Below are positions 9,661 through 19,575 of a stretch of DNA of 64,000 bases, piece after piece (positions within the stretch are counted from its first letter, which is position 1; every line of letters starts with the position of its first letter). The DNA is taken from positions 1,240,001 through 1,304,000 of the forward strand of contig CAWCIL010000008.1 in assembly GCA_963795485.1 (NCBI GenBank), in the 5' to 3' direction. Under the pieces are notes generated by a model. The model searched no databases, had not been told where the DNA came from, and was given only the letters and a program-made list of their open reading frames with translations. This DNA is from AP-15 sp963795485 (GTDB lineage Bacteria > Pseudomonadota > Alphaproteobacteria > ATCC43930 > CGMCC-115725). The position numbers and the translations under genes are program-made.

Positions 9661-10302
9661 ATGGCCGACGAAAATCATCACGAACCCGCTGCGCCACGCC
9701 GGCGCCGGGAGCGCCAGGTTCGCGAGAGCGAGATCCTGGAGGCGGCATTTGCGGAGTTTGCCGCGCAGGGCTATGCGGCCACCCGGCTGGAGGATGTCGC
9801 ACGCCGCGCCGGCGTCGCCAAAGGGCTCCCCAATTTCTATTTCGACAGCAAGGAAGAGTTATTCAAAGCGGTGCTGCGCCGGCTCGTGCTGCCCGATTGG
9901 AGCCTTCTCGAGCCAGACCTCGCGCGGTCCGACGCTCCGACCGTCGAGCTGCTGCGCTCCCTGATGACGCTCGCCTATCAGCGGCTGGTCGGCAACCCCC
10001 GCGCCCACCGGTTGCTGCGCCTCTTAATCGCCGAAGGACCCAAATTTCCCGAATTGGCCGAGTTCTATCATGCCGAGGTGATCGGGCGCGCCGTCGCGCT
10101 GTTCGACCGAATGCTGACCCGCGGCGTCGCCCGAGGCGAGGTCCGGCCGGGCCCGGTCCTCGCCTGTCCGCAGGCGATCATGGGGCCGGCGGTCATGGCG
10201 ATTGTGTGGCAGTTGCTGTTCGCCGACCGTCACCCGCTCGATCTCGCGCGCTTTTTCGAGGCGCACTTCGACCTGGTGACGAACGGGCTCGTCCCGCGCT
10301 GA
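9661..10302 (+). CDS. TetR/AcrR-family transcriptional regulator
   Basis: DNA-binding repressor with an N-terminal helix-turn-helix (ILEAAFAEFAAQGYAATRLE, then DVARRAGVAKGLPNFYFDSK, the classic TetR HTH) and a C-terminal ligand/dimer domain (GNPRAHRLLRLLIAEGPKFP, typical of TetR_C). I choose ATG 9661 (MADENHHEP) because GAGAAGG lies five bases upstream. The in-frame ATG at 9547 has no ribosome site and would add a charged, disordered leader. The protein is 213 residues. It is divergent from the flavin monooxygenase and probably represses it and itself; the ligand is unknown. Confidence 0.85.
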   Translation: MADENHHEPAAPRRRRERQVRESEILEAAFAEFAAQGYAATRLEDVARRAGVAKGLPNFYFDSKEELFKAVLRRLVLPDWSLLEPDLARSDAPTVELLRSLMTLAYQRLVGNPRAHRLLRLLIAEGPKFPELAEFYHAEVIGRAVALFDRMLTRGVARGEVRPGPVLACPQAIMGPAVMAIVWQLLFADRHPLDLARFFEAHFDLVTNGLVPR

Positions 10303-10333
10303 ATCCTTCTGGGCGGCTGCTGGGCGAAAGCGC

Positions 10334-10771
10334 TCACTTGCGGCGGCTGTAGGCGCGGCCGGGCGGATATGTGGGGTGCTTGGGCAGGTCCGGGTTCATG
10401 TGGTCCCAAGGCTGCGCGCTCTTGACGAAGATGTCCGCCTCGGGGCGGAATTCGCTCGGGTCGTCGAGGCTGCCGACCCTGAGCCCAACAATCTCCGGCC
10501 GTGCCGACACCCGGATGAACAACGGGCAGCCGCATTCCGGGCAAAACGCCCGGGTCACTGCGTTGCCGGCGTCGCTCGTGCTCACATAGAGCTTCGGTTC
10601 GCCCCTGGTGAGACGAAATCGGACCGCCGGCACCCGCATCGCCGCGACATAGGCGCTGCCGCTCTGATGCTGGCAGTCGCGGCAGTGGCACAAGAGCGAA
10701 TAGAGCGGCTCTCCGCCCGACTCGTACCGCACTGCCCCGCAGAGACACCCCCCGCTCCTGAATTCCGCCAT
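10334..10771 (-). CDS. GFA/CENP-V family zinc-binding protein
   Basis: Small (145-residue) zinc protein of the glutathione-dependent formaldehyde-activating enzyme (GFA) fold. The conserved cysteines are all present: GGCLCGAVRYE near the N-terminus, CHCRDCQHQSGSAY, and FCPECGCPLF in the second half. ATG 10771 follows GGAGG at normal spacing; the longer frame upstream is Arg-rich and not family-like. Despite the family name most members have unknown activity, so no reaction is claimed. It is convergent with tetR and downstream of a glycosyltransferase gene on the same strand. Confidence 0.85.
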   Translation of the reverse strand: MAEFRSGGCLCGAVRYESGGEPLYSLLCHCRDCQHQSGSAYVAAMRVPAVRFRLTRGEPKLYVSTSDAGNAVTRAFCPECGCPLFIRVSARPEIVGLRVGSLDDPSEFRPEADIFVKSAQPWDHMNPDLPKHPTYPPGRAYSRRK

Positions 10772-10805
10772 CGCCAGCCTCCATTCGTGTCGGGGATCGC
10801 CGCGA

Positions 10806-11768
10806 TCAGCTCGCCTCCGCACCCTGCGCGGGCGACGACGACGCCGTCCAATCGACGCCGGGCGGCGCCGCGCATCCTGCGGCCGGCTCGCACAGCCCGC
10901 GGCTCTCGCCCCAGCGCAGCGAGGTCTCGACCGTGCCGCCATCGAGCCGGTTCAGCCGAAAGATGTGGCTCTTCTGCTCGCGGCCGGCCAAGTGCATCAC
11001 GCCGATCGCCTCGTGCGGCGAATAGGGTTCGACGAACCGGCCGCGGGAGGCGTCGAAAGCCGGAGCCGCGTCGCCCGGCATCCAATTGCAATATGCCGGA
11101 AGAAAGTCCACGGGCAGCTGCTCGGCGAAGATTGCGTAGTTGAGCGCCGTTTGCTCGACAAAGAAAAATCGGGTCCGTTGCGCGACGCGGCCCATGATCC
11201 GCGCCCACACCGCCCAATGCGGCGCGTCGGCGCGGAGCGCGAAGACGCCGCAATTGACGATCGGATTGCGGCCGAGCCGATCGGCGGCGCGCCAGCCGAA
11301 GGCTTCGCGATAATTCTTCCACGCCAATGTCCAGCCGAACAGCTTGGGCCGCTTGTAATGGCGCTTATAGGCGCGATCGATCTCCGGCACGATCGCGAGC
11401 CTGCCGCCGGCTGCCGCGCCGGCATAGAGCTCGACCGTGCGCCAGTCCTGCAGCCACGCATCGGCATCGATCCACAGATAAGCCTCGTAGCCGGGGAAAT
11501 GGCGCGGCAGAAAGGGACGGGCGAACTGCGCCTTGCGCGCTTCCGCGGTGCGCTCCCGGCCGGGAAAGTCGATGTCCCATCCGGGCTGGACGAGATGGGT
11601 GACGCGTGGGGCGAGCCAATCGCGCTGACCGGGATCGAGCCCGACATCGAGAATGCCGATTGCCGCATCGGCGCGCTGCGCCCGCACCGAGGAGACCATG
11701 TCGCGCAGCAGCGGAAAATAGGCGCGGTCCGCCCCGCTGACGATCAGGAGACGCGCCGAGGGGTTCAT
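10806..11768 (-). CDS. Glycosyltransferase-like protein (GT-A/GT8-like)
   Basis: Probable nucleotide-sugar-dependent glycosyltransferase of 320 residues. The N-terminal segment MNPSARLLIVSGADRAYFPL reads as a GT-A nucleotide-binding start. The metal-binding DxD is in YLWIDADAWLQDWR near residue 103, and acceptor-side motifs include NPIVNCGVFAL and FVEQTALNYAIF. No signal peptide or membrane helix is seen, so it is cytoplasmic. It lies 74 bases after the response regulator gene, separated by a small tandem repeat. The acceptor is unknown. Confidence 0.6.
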   Translation of the reverse strand: MNPSARLLIVSGADRAYFPLLRDMVSSVRAQRADAAIGILDVGLDPGQRDWLAPRVTHLVQPGWDIDFPGRERTAEARKAQFARPFLPRHFPGYEAYLWIDADAWLQDWRTVELYAGAAAGGRLAIVPEIDRAYKRHYKRPKLFGWTLAWKNYREAFGWRAADRLGRNPIVNCGVFALRADAPHWAVWARIMGRVAQRTRFFFVEQTALNYAIFAEQLPVDFLPAYCNWMPGDAAPAFDASRGRFVEPYSPHEAIGVMHLAGREQKSHIFRLNRLDGGTVETSLRWGESRGLCEPAAGCAAPPGVDWTASSSPAQGAEAS

Positions 11769-11793
11769 CCGCGGTTGCGGGGGCGCCCGGTCC

Positions 11794-11838
11794 CTGTCGC
11801 GGAACCAGCTGTCGCGGAACCAGCTGTCGCGGAACCGC
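11794..11838. repeat. 15-bp tandem repeat, three copies
   Basis: Three head-to-tail copies of CTGTCGCGGAACCAG; the third differs in its last bases. It fills much of the gap between the response regulator stop and the glycosyltransferase start. It is the kind of short tandem repeat that can change copy number; no function is evident. Confidence 0.75.
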
Positions 11839-11841
11839 CCG

Positions 11842-12531
11842 TCACGGGACCAGCCGGTAGCCGCCAGGCTCGGTCACCAGAATCTCGGCGCGCGCCGGAT
11901 CGCGTTCGATCTTTTGGCGCAGGCGGTAGACGTGGGTTTCGAGCGTGTGCGTCGTCACCCCGGCATTATAGCCCCACACCTCGCCGAGCAGCACATCGCG
12001 GCCGATCACCCGATCGCCGGCGCGATAGAGATATTTGAGGATCGCGGTTTCCTTCTCGGTCAATCGCACCCGCTTGCGCCCGCCGGGATCGACCAAGAGC
12101 TTGGCCTGGGGACGGAAAGTATAGGGGCCGATCGTAAATTCGGCATCGTCGCTGTGCTCGCTCTGGCGCAGATGCGCGCGCAGCCGAGCGAGCAGGACGC
12201 TCAGCCGGAACGGCTTCGTCACATAATCGTCCGCACCCGAATCGAGGCCGAGGACGGTGTCGGCATCGCTGTCCGACCCGGTCAGCATCATGATCGGCAC
12301 CTGCACCGCTTCGCTGCGCAGCAGCCGGCACAATTCGCGTCCGTCCATGTCGGGCAGTCCGACATCGAGCAGAATCGCGTCGAAGCGTTCCTTTTTGGCG
12401 ATCTCCAGCGCCCCCGCGGCGGTATCGCATTCGGTGGTCAGGAATTCCTCGTTGAGCTCGAGCTGTTCGGCGAGCGACTGGCGCAACGCGTCGTCGTCGT
12501 CGACGATCAAGATTTTGCGACCAGCCCTCAT
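11842..12531 (-). CDS. OmpR/PhoB-family response regulator
   Basis: Two-component response regulator of 229 residues. The receiver domain (about 1-120) has the acidic pair in ILIVDDDDALRQ, the phospho-acceptor Asp in ILLDVGLPDMDG near residue 55, the Thr in MMLTGSDSDAD and the Lys in DDYVTKPF. The C-terminal winged helix (about 130-229) shows RLTEKETAILKYLYRAG and the recognition helix THTLETHVYRLRQKI. No histidine kinase is adjacent, so this is an orphan in this window. A gap of about 155 bases separates it from the MpaB-like gene upstream. Confidence 0.92.
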   Translation of the reverse strand: MRAGRKILIVDDDDALRQSLAEQLELNEEFLTTECDTAAGALEIAKKERFDAILLDVGLPDMDGRELCRLLRSEAVQVPIMMLTGSDSDADTVLGLDSGADDYVTKPFRLSVLLARLRAHLRQSEHSDDAEFTIGPYTFRPQAKLLVDPGGRKRVRLTEKETAILKYLYRAGDRVIGRDVLLGEVWGYNAGVTTHTLETHVYRLRQKIERDPARAEILVTEPGGYRLVP

Positions 12532-12685
12532 GACCCTTCTCGCCGGACGGAAGACCAGCTCGGCCGCCGATGTGCCGCGGGCCGCCGAACCGGGAGATTA
12601 TCCGCCGGCCCCCACCCAACTCATCCCCACCAAGGACATCCAAGCTTAGCCGATCGTCATCCGGCGCGCCAGAAGCGGTGCCTGG

Positions 12686-13624
12686 TCAGCCGGCGATCGA
12701 ATTCTGCCCGATCCAGAAGCGGTTCAGGAGGCGCGTCAGGGCCTTCGGGCGGCTGCGGCCGGCAAGGCGGGCGCAGGCCTCATGGTAGGGCCCGACATAA
12801 CGCAGCGAGGCGGGTGCGCGCGGATAGAGAAAACGCAGCACCACGAGCGCCCGTTCGGCGGCACGCTGTTCCGTCGGCCCCCAACCCAGTGCGAATCCGT
12901 CGCGGAGCCGCTGCGGCAACAGGCGTGCCGTCAGGGCGCGATACCAGGAGGGCGAGCGCAGCCAAGTGCCGGCGCCGGCGAACAGCTCGGTGGCGACGGT
13001 GCGGGCCGCATTGCTGACCGCGAGCGTGTCCGAGCCGAGCATTTGCTCGACATAATCGGCGAAAGCCGGCCAGCTTTGCGGTAGCGCCTCCTGCGGGATG
13101 CCGAAAAACGCCGCGAACCGGCGGAATTCCGCGTAGTAGCGCTCGCATTCCTCGGCCGAGAGCGGCGGGTTGACCAGCTCAAAGGCGACGATTGCGCTGT
13201 CGGCCAAGGTGGCGAAGACCCAGCGCAGTGCGGCGACATCATTGGCGCGATAGGCGGAGCCCGCGGGAAATTCGCCAGCGCTGTCGGCGAGGATGCCGCC
13301 GATCGTGGCATGGCGCCGATAGAGCCGACGCGCCGCACCAACCGCCTCGTCGGTGGTTCCGAACACCATCGTAAAGACCAGGCCGAAGGTGCGGTGGAAC
13401 CGGCCGATCGGGTCGGCCAAGCTCTTCGAATGCTCGGCGATCGCCGCGGCGACCCAGGGATGCGCCAGCTGCAGCAGCAGGGCGCGGCCGGCTCCGAGAA
13501 AGATCGTCGCCTCCCGGTCGATCCGCCAAACCATCGAACCCGGCCCGAACACCCCCACGGCACCGTCCCCCGCCGCAGCGCGAAGTGCCGCCAGCTCACG
13601 TCCGAGATCGGCCTCGCTCATCAC
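12686..13624 (-). CDS. MpaB-like oxygenase family protein (DUF2236)
   Basis: Protein of 312 residues in the DUF2236 / MpaB / latex-clearing-protein-like family, members of which bind haem b. The family hallmark is LLLQLAHPWVAAAIAEHS near residue 50, with the conserved His, followed by the F-x-R-T stretch in GRFHRTFGLVFTMVFG and the later WVFATLADSAIVAFELV. No signal peptide, so it is cytoplasmic or loosely membrane-associated. The substrate of these enzymes is mostly unknown. It starts at ATG 13624; a second Met follows at once. Confidence 0.8.
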   Translation of the reverse strand: MMSEADLGRELAALRAAAGDGAVGVFGPGSMVWRIDREATIFLGAGRALLLQLAHPWVAAAIAEHSKSLADPIGRFHRTFGLVFTMVFGTTDEAVGAARRLYRRHATIGGILADSAGEFPAGSAYRANDVAALRWVFATLADSAIVAFELVNPPLSAEECERYYAEFRRFAAFFGIPQEALPQSWPAFADYVEQMLGSDTLAVSNAARTVATELFAGAGTWLRSPSWYRALTARLLPQRLRDGFALGWGPTEQRAAERALVVLRFLYPRAPASLRYVGPYHEACARLAGRSRPKALTRLLNRFWIGQNSIAG

Positions 13625-13674
13625 GGTGGACGAGCGATGTCGCGGTCGCCGGTGTGCCGCTTCGGGTTGGGCGT

Positions 13675-14050
13675 TCAGACCAGGATCTTGTCGATCCGAA
13701 TCGGCAGGTCGCGCACCCGCACGCCGGTCGCGTGATAAACTGCGTTGGCGATGGCGGCGGCGACCCCGACGATCGGCAGTTCGCCCAGCCCCTTGACCCC
13801 GACCGGGTTTATGATTCGGTCCTCCTCGGCGATGAAGATCGTCCGGATGTCGTGATAGGCGATCTTGACCATCGAGGCCGCGTATTGGGCGCGTTCGAGC
13901 GTGTCGGCGACGACCACGGCGACGTGCTGGCCGTTGTAATAGACCCGGTCGTCCTGCAGCAGCGGGAACCCGACGACGTGCCCGCCGGGTTCGGGGTCAT
14001 CGTCCGGTCCCCCGTCAGGGCGAAAGGATTGTCTTTCGCCTTAACGCCGG
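13675..14050 (-). pseudogene. Deleted remnant of a molybdopterin-binding dehydrogenase large subunit (XDH/CoxL/PaoC type)
   Basis: Two distant parts of a xanthine-dehydrogenase-family large subunit are joined. The first, HVVGFPLLQDDRVYYNGQHV then AVVVADTLERAQYAASMV, comes from near residue 100 of such proteins. It runs directly into the extreme C-terminus, NPVGVKGLGELPIVGVAAAI and ending VRDLPIRIDKILV. Normally more than 500 residues, including the whole cofactor-binding core, lie between them. Further upstream the phase changes again (AKDNPFALTG). This is an inactive deletion relic; no small-subunit or FAD-subunit gene is nearby. Confidence 0.75.
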
Positions 14051-14264
14051 CGCGGGCCGATTGTTGCTTCCCGTCGCCTCCGCCGCCGCCTGCCTCCCCG
14101 CCCGGAACCGCAGCGCACCCCTACTGGCTGCTTCTGCAGCAAATCTGCAGCGAAAAGTTCCTCCTCAGTGCAGCGCCAGCCCGCTCCCGGACCAGCCGAA
14201 CCGCGCGACGATACGATGCGATTGGGACAATTTTACCACCGGCGTTACCGGCGATCGGAGGGCG

Positions 14265-16593
14265 TCATGCCGCATCGTGATAGAGATACTTTTGAAAGCC
14301 GGCGAAGACATTCCCGATCTCCTCGGGTCTCCCGAGGTCGGCCACGGCATCGGCAATGGCGTTGTGATATTTGAGCTGGAGCAACGGGCGCAGCTTCTCC
14401 CGATCCAGTTCTTCGACGCCGACCCTGCACGTAATGGGACAGCACGAAATCAAGAAAGACCTGCTGCTTGCTGTTGAAGTGGGTGCTGATCGCGATTTTG
14501 GCCTTCGCCGCCCGTTCCTCGCGGGTCAGCGGCGGCAGCGCATAGGCGACGTGGGCGAGCACGTCGAAGAGGTCGCTTTTCTCGGCGTCGATGATCTTTT
14601 GCATCTCCGCCATCTGGTCCTTGCCGAAGCCTTTTTCGGCCAGCCCCTGCAGCAGCTTGGCGCGGGTATCCGGCTCGCTCCACAGCGCGCGAAGCTCGGC
14701 CTCGTCATTGAAAAACTCGGGCAGCTTGCCGAACAGCATCTCCATGAATTGCTGCGCCGACATCGGCGTGCCGTCGGGATGCCAAAAGGTCGTCGCCATC
14801 ATGTGCTGGATCGTGCGGCTCTTGCCGTCGGCGAGCTTGACTTTGATCTTCTGACGGACGCTGACCAGGTCCAGATCCTGTCCCAGGCGGCTCTGACAGG
14901 CCGGTTGGCGGCGCAACCGGCGCGGGCTCTTTCGGCTCCGGCTCGATCGGCTCGCCGTCCCATTCCGGATCGCTGAAATGATGGTGCGCCTTCACGAAAT
15001 CGTAGATCGTGAAGTAATCCTTGCCGTCGTAGAGCCGCGTGCCGCGGCCGATGATCTGCTTGAACTCGATCATCGTAGTTGATCGGACGCATCAGGACGA
15101 TGTTGCGGATGTTGCGGGCGTCCACGCCGGTCGAGAGTTTTTGCGAGGTGGTCAGGATCGTCGGGATGGTCTTTTCGTTGTCCTGAAAGTCGCGCAGATA
15201 CTGTTCGCCGAGCGCGCCGTCGTTGGCCGTGACCCGCTGGCAATAGTTCGGGTCCTTGCTCGTCTTCATCTGGTTGATGAGGTCGCGCACGGCCAGCGCG
15301 TGAGCCTGCGTGGCGCAGAACACCAGCGTCTTTTCGTTCTGGTCGATCTGCTCCATGAACAGCTTCACGCGGTTGGCTTCGCGCTCCTTGATTTCGATGA
15401 TCTTGTTGAAGTCGGCTTCGGTGTAGCGCTTGCCGGTCTCGATCTCGCCCTCGACCAATGTGTCGTCCGGCGTATAGACATAATCGTCCAGCGTCGTCGA
15501 AATCTGCTTGACCTTGAACGGCGTCAGGAAGCCGTCGTTGATGCCTTCCTTGAGCGAATAGACATAAACCGGCTCGCCGAAATAGGCGTAGGTGTCGACG
15601 TTGTCCTTGCGCTTCGGCGTGGCGGTCAGGCCGAGCTGCACGGCTGGGGCGAAGTAATCGAGGATGCCGCGCCAATTGCTCTCGTCGTTCGCGCCGCCGC
15701 GATGGCACTCGTCGATGACGATGAAATCGAAGAAATCCGGCGGGTACTCGCCGAAATAGGGCGAGGGCTGGCCGTCCTTCGGCGGCCCGCTCATGAAGGT
15801 CTGGAAGATCGTAAAGAACAGGCTGCCGTTTTTCGGCACGCGGCCCTTCTTGCGGATGTCGTCCGGGCTCGATGCGCACCAGCGCGTCCTCGGGGAACGC
15901 GGAGAAGGCGTTGTAGGCCTGGTTGGCGAGGATGTTGCGGTCGGCGAGAAACAGGATGCGCGGGCGCCGCGGCGGCTCGCGGCTCAAATTCCAGCGGCTG
16001 TGGAACAGCTTCCAGGCGATCTGAAAGGCGATGAAGGTCTTGCCGGTGCCGGTGGCGAGCGTCAGCAGGATGCGCTGCTTGCCGGCGGCGATGGCCTCCA
16101 GCACCCGGTCGATGGCGATGTCCTGGTAGTAGCGGCCCTGGATAGAACCGCCCTTGTCCTCGAACGGCACGGCGGCGAAGCGGTCGCGCCACGCGTTCGC
16201 CTCGGCGAAGGTCAGGTTCCAAAGTTCGTCCGGCGTCGGGATAGCGCGGCACTTCGCCTTCCGTGCCGGTCTGCATGTCGATGCCGTAGATGCCCTGGCC
16301 GTTGGTGGAGTAGGTGTAGCGGATCGGCGAGCTTGCCGGCGTAGTTCTTGGCCTGCGCCACGCCTTCGGTGAGTGCTTCGTCCCAGGCCTTGGCCTCGAC
16401 GACGGCGAGCTTGGTGTTGCGATAGATCAGCACGTAATCGGCGGTCAGCGGCTTGCCGCGCCGGCCGTGGCCTTCGATGCGGCCCGAGCGTGATCGGATA
16501 TTCGCGCCGGATGCGGCTGCCCTCGACGACGCCCCAGCCCGCCGCCTTCAACGCGGGGTCGATATGCTCGGCTCTGGTCTCGGCTTCGTTCAT
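14265..16593 (-). pseudogene. hsdR: Type I restriction enzyme R subunit, seven apparent +1 frameshifts
   Basis: ATP-dependent DNA translocase and endonuclease subunit of a type I R-M system. In order: N-terminal nuclease domain (YRNTKLAVVEAKAWDEALTE), helicase motif I (LLTLATGTGKTFIAFQI), motif II as DECH (FIVIDECHRGG), motif III (LGLTATPKR), motif VI (EFKQIIGRGTRLYDG), and the C-terminal tail ending AGFQKYLYHDAA. The gene is complete but read in seven successive frames. Every change has the same sign (one extra base), at about 16487, 16335, 16250, 15850, 15075, 14915 and 14430, for instance GG to GGG at two of them. Removing seven bases gives exactly 774 codons. It is therefore either a pseudogene or an intact gene with insertion errors. 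Start ATG 16593. Confidence 0.85.
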
Positions 16594-16722
16594 GGTGCGG
16601 GTTCTAGCGTCTATCTCGGTGGAGGCATGAGTGAAAAGCAGCGACATCTTCCATCGTCATCCAGACGCAGGTCGGGATCATGCTGCTGGTAGATCGGCCT
16701 TCGCCGTAAGACAAAGGGAATT

Positions 16723-17913
16723 TCAGGCACTACAGTCGGCCGTGAAGGCTTCGTGCAGCAGTGACTTTTTCAATGCGTCGAGCGCGTCGAGCTTGCGCTG
16801 GTAAGTGGATCCAGGTTTGGGTTTCGAGGTGAGAGCATCGGCTTGATGACGATTGCTCCTGTTCCTTCAGCCGGGGACACGAGACGTTAGATTTCTTACA
16901 TCTGGCTCTTGATCTGATCTGCTGCGCGTAATGTCTCGCACGGATTTGGTGCACAGCCGCGAATTCATGAGATCGACAGTCGAATAAGAAGTGATCTGTC
17001 GAAGCGATGGACGATACCTCTCGTGACGTTCGCACCGCTAAGTTCAGCCGAAGCAATCGAAACGGCTCCAGTGCCACCGCTAACGCATATAGTAGCTCAC
17101 CTCCAAGCACGATGATCCTTCATGCTTTCCCGCCAAGTCAGGATCAATTTGCTTCAGTCCATAGCGTTGGATCACTTTAGCCGTGACGATCGTGGTTCAC
17201 GGACTATGGCACACCATCATGATATTCGTCTCTTGGCTGAACGATGCCGTATGAGCCAGTCGAGTTGGCGTCGGCTACTCTCTTCAAGCGTCTTCTCCAC
17301 CCACCCTTGGCCGCGCTGGGTGAAGACAGATTGGAGGTGGCTTTCGAAGAGGGCGCGGGCGTTTTGGAGGTTCTTTTCGGCGTTGGCTTTGGCGGTGGCG
17401 ATGCCCGTCAAACGCTTCGTCGAGGATGCCGACGATCCGCCGCTGTTCGGGAAGCGGAGGGACGGAATAGCGATGCTACCGAAACTTCTTCGAAGAAATA
17501 CCGCGCTAATCGTTGCCCGTCGACAAGCTTCCATCGGCTCTTCGAAGTCGCTCGATGAACAGCATGTAGAATAAGAATCCGGATCGACTTCGTCGAGTTC
17601 GGACGAACAATCGTCATCGATGAATGATGCACAGAACTCTGTTCAGTCGCAATCCTCCAAGCTGCTATCGACGCGACCGAGTGATCCGTTGCGGCAGATG
17701 ACGAGAACATCTCCGCTCGGACAAGCCGGTCCGTTGAACACGTCTCTGCCGCTATGCGGTGCATCTTGCCAGTTCGGGCAAGGTTCTTAGTCGACGCATG
17801 TCACGGATCATTCGATTAGCGAACATCAGCATTGTCCGTCTTGGGCAGATTGCCAGTCCCGTCTTAAATTAGCAGACTTCGCCCAACGTCTTTGTCTGCC
17901 ACCCGTTCTTCAT
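16723..17913 (-). pseudogene. hsdS: Type I restriction-modification specificity subunit, degraded
   Basis: DNA-recognition subunit. ATG 17913 overlaps the hsdM stop (ATGA). The start MKNGWQTKTLGEVC is typical of HsdS but is followed at once by TAA. Further on, recognisable HsdS pieces occur in different frames: SGDVLVICRNGSLGRV of the first recognition domain, the central coiled-coil GIATAKANAEKNLQNARALF then ESHLQSVFTQRGQGWVEKTL, and the C-terminal helix KLDALDALKKSLLHEAF near 16730-16790. Both in-frame stops and shifts of more than one sign are present, unlike hsdM and hsdR, so I think this subunit is truly broken, which would leave the system without a defined target. Confidence 0.75.
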
Positions 17914-19371
17914 AGCAGCGCCCTGATATTCCCCAGCACCTCCGCGCTCTCGGCGTCCAGCGCGGCGATTTCGTCCATGATGTCCTGCGGGCTGCGGTGC
18001 GCGATTTCCTCGCCGCCGTTGGGGTTCTTCACGGAGAGGTCGAAGGTCGTCTTGTCGATGGTCTTGGCGTCGACGCTCCAGCTCTTGGGCGAGTCGGCGA
18101 AGGTCTTTTGCAGCTTCACGAACTCGGCGAGGTCGTCGTCGTTGAGCGGGTTGGTCTTGCCGAGGTTGCGGCCGGGGTCGAGCTGGTAGAACCAGACGTT
18201 GCGCGTCGGCGCGCCCTTCTCGAAGAACAGCACCACGGTCTTCACGCCGGCGCCTTGGAACGTGCCGCCTGGGCAGTCGAGCACGGTGTGCAGGTTGCAG
18301 CTTTCCAAGCAGCAGTTTGCGCAGGCTCACCGAGGCGTTGTCGGTGTTGGAGAGGAAGGTGTTCTTGATCACGATGCCGCCGCGCCCGCCGGCTTTGAGC
18401 ATCCTGATGAAGTGCTGAAGGAACAGGAACGCGGTCTCGCCGGTGCGGATCGGGAAGTTCTGCTGGACTTCCTTGCGCTCCTTGCCGCCGAAGGGTGGAT
18501 TGGCCAGCACCACGTCATAGCGGTCTTTCTCCTGAATGTCGGCGAGGTTCTCGGTGAGCGTGTTGGTGTGGATGATGTTCGGCGCCTCGATGCCGTGCAG
18601 GATCATGTTCATGATCGCGATGACATAGGCGAGCGACTTCTTTTCCTTGCCGTAGAAGGTGCGGGTCTGCAGTGTCGTGAGATCTTTGGTGGTCAGGTTG
18701 CCGCTCGGATTTCAGGTAGTCGAACGATTCGCACAGGAAGCCGGCCGAGCCGCAGGCCGCGTCATAGATGCGCTCGCCGATCTTGGGCTGCGTGACCTGG
18801 ACGATGGCGCGGATCAGCGGGCGCGGGGTGTAATACTCGCCGCCGTTGCGCCCGGCATTGCCCATGCGCTTGATCTTTTCTTCGTAGAGCGCCGACAGCT
18901 CGTGTTTTTCGGTCTGCGAGCGGAAGCGCAACTCGTCGATGTGGTCGATGATCTCGCGAAGGTTGTAGCCGCTGGAGATCTTGTTTCTGATCTCGCCGAA
19001 GATCTGCGCCGATCTTGTATTCGATCGTGTTCGGCCCGCTGGCCTTTTGCGTGAAGCCGTGCAGGTAGGGGAAAAGCTTCTGATTGACGAAATCGCGAAG
19101 ATCGTCGCCGGTCATCGCGTTGTTGTGGTCGAGCCTGCCGTCCTTGCCCTTGGGCGCGGCCCAGCTTTCCCAGCGATAGGGCTTGATCGAGGATGAAGGC
19201 GTATTTCCTGCCTTCGCAGCGCTCGGCCTCCATCGCTCTGTCCTGTTCGAGACCGTCGAGGTATTTGAGGAACAGCAGCCACGAGGTCTGCTCGGTGTAG
19301 TCGAGCTCGGTGGTGCAGCCGGCCTCTTTGCGCAGCACGTCGTCGATGTTCTTGAAGGCCTGTTCGAACAT
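17910..19371 (-). pseudogene. hsdM: Type I restriction-modification DNA methyltransferase subunit, four apparent +1 frameshifts
   Basis: N6-adenine methyltransferase subunit. The N-terminal bundle begins at ATG 19371 (MFEQAFKNIDDVLRKEAG) and contains KPYRWESWAAPKGKDG. The SAM motif is in IYDAACGSAGFLCESF, and the catalytic NPPF is in VVLANPPFGGKERKE. The C-terminus ends EVLGNIRALL at 17910. The reading frame changes four times (about 19190, 19010, 18700, 18310), each time by one extra base. Subtracting four bases gives 486 codons, normal for HsdM. It is first gene of an hsdM-hsdS-hsdR operon. Whether the gene works depends on whether the insertions are real. Confidence 0.85.
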
Positions 19372-19401
19372 GGCTCCACGCTCAATCCACGGTCGGGTGA
19401 A

Positions 19402-19420
19402 ACGGTTTAACCCAAACCGT
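19402..19420. promoter_or_regulatory. Perfect inverted repeat in the hsdM/pepN divergent region
   Basis: ACGGTTT and AAACCGT, 7 bases each, flank a 5-base loop. It lies 31 bases upstream of hsdM and about 155 upstream of pepN, where a control protein could bind. No known consensus is matched; operator is an inference from position. Confidence 0.3.
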
Positions 19421-19575
19421 GAGAGCGTGGGCGTCAAATGATTGTCAAGCCCGTCCCGACTGCGCTCCAGTGATGCGCGCGCCCGAATGGCGGCGGAGGG
19501 GTGGGGGTGGTCAGAAGGGCGGGGCGGGGATAGGCTGGGCGATCCCAATTGCTATGCGGCAGATCGCCATGCTCG

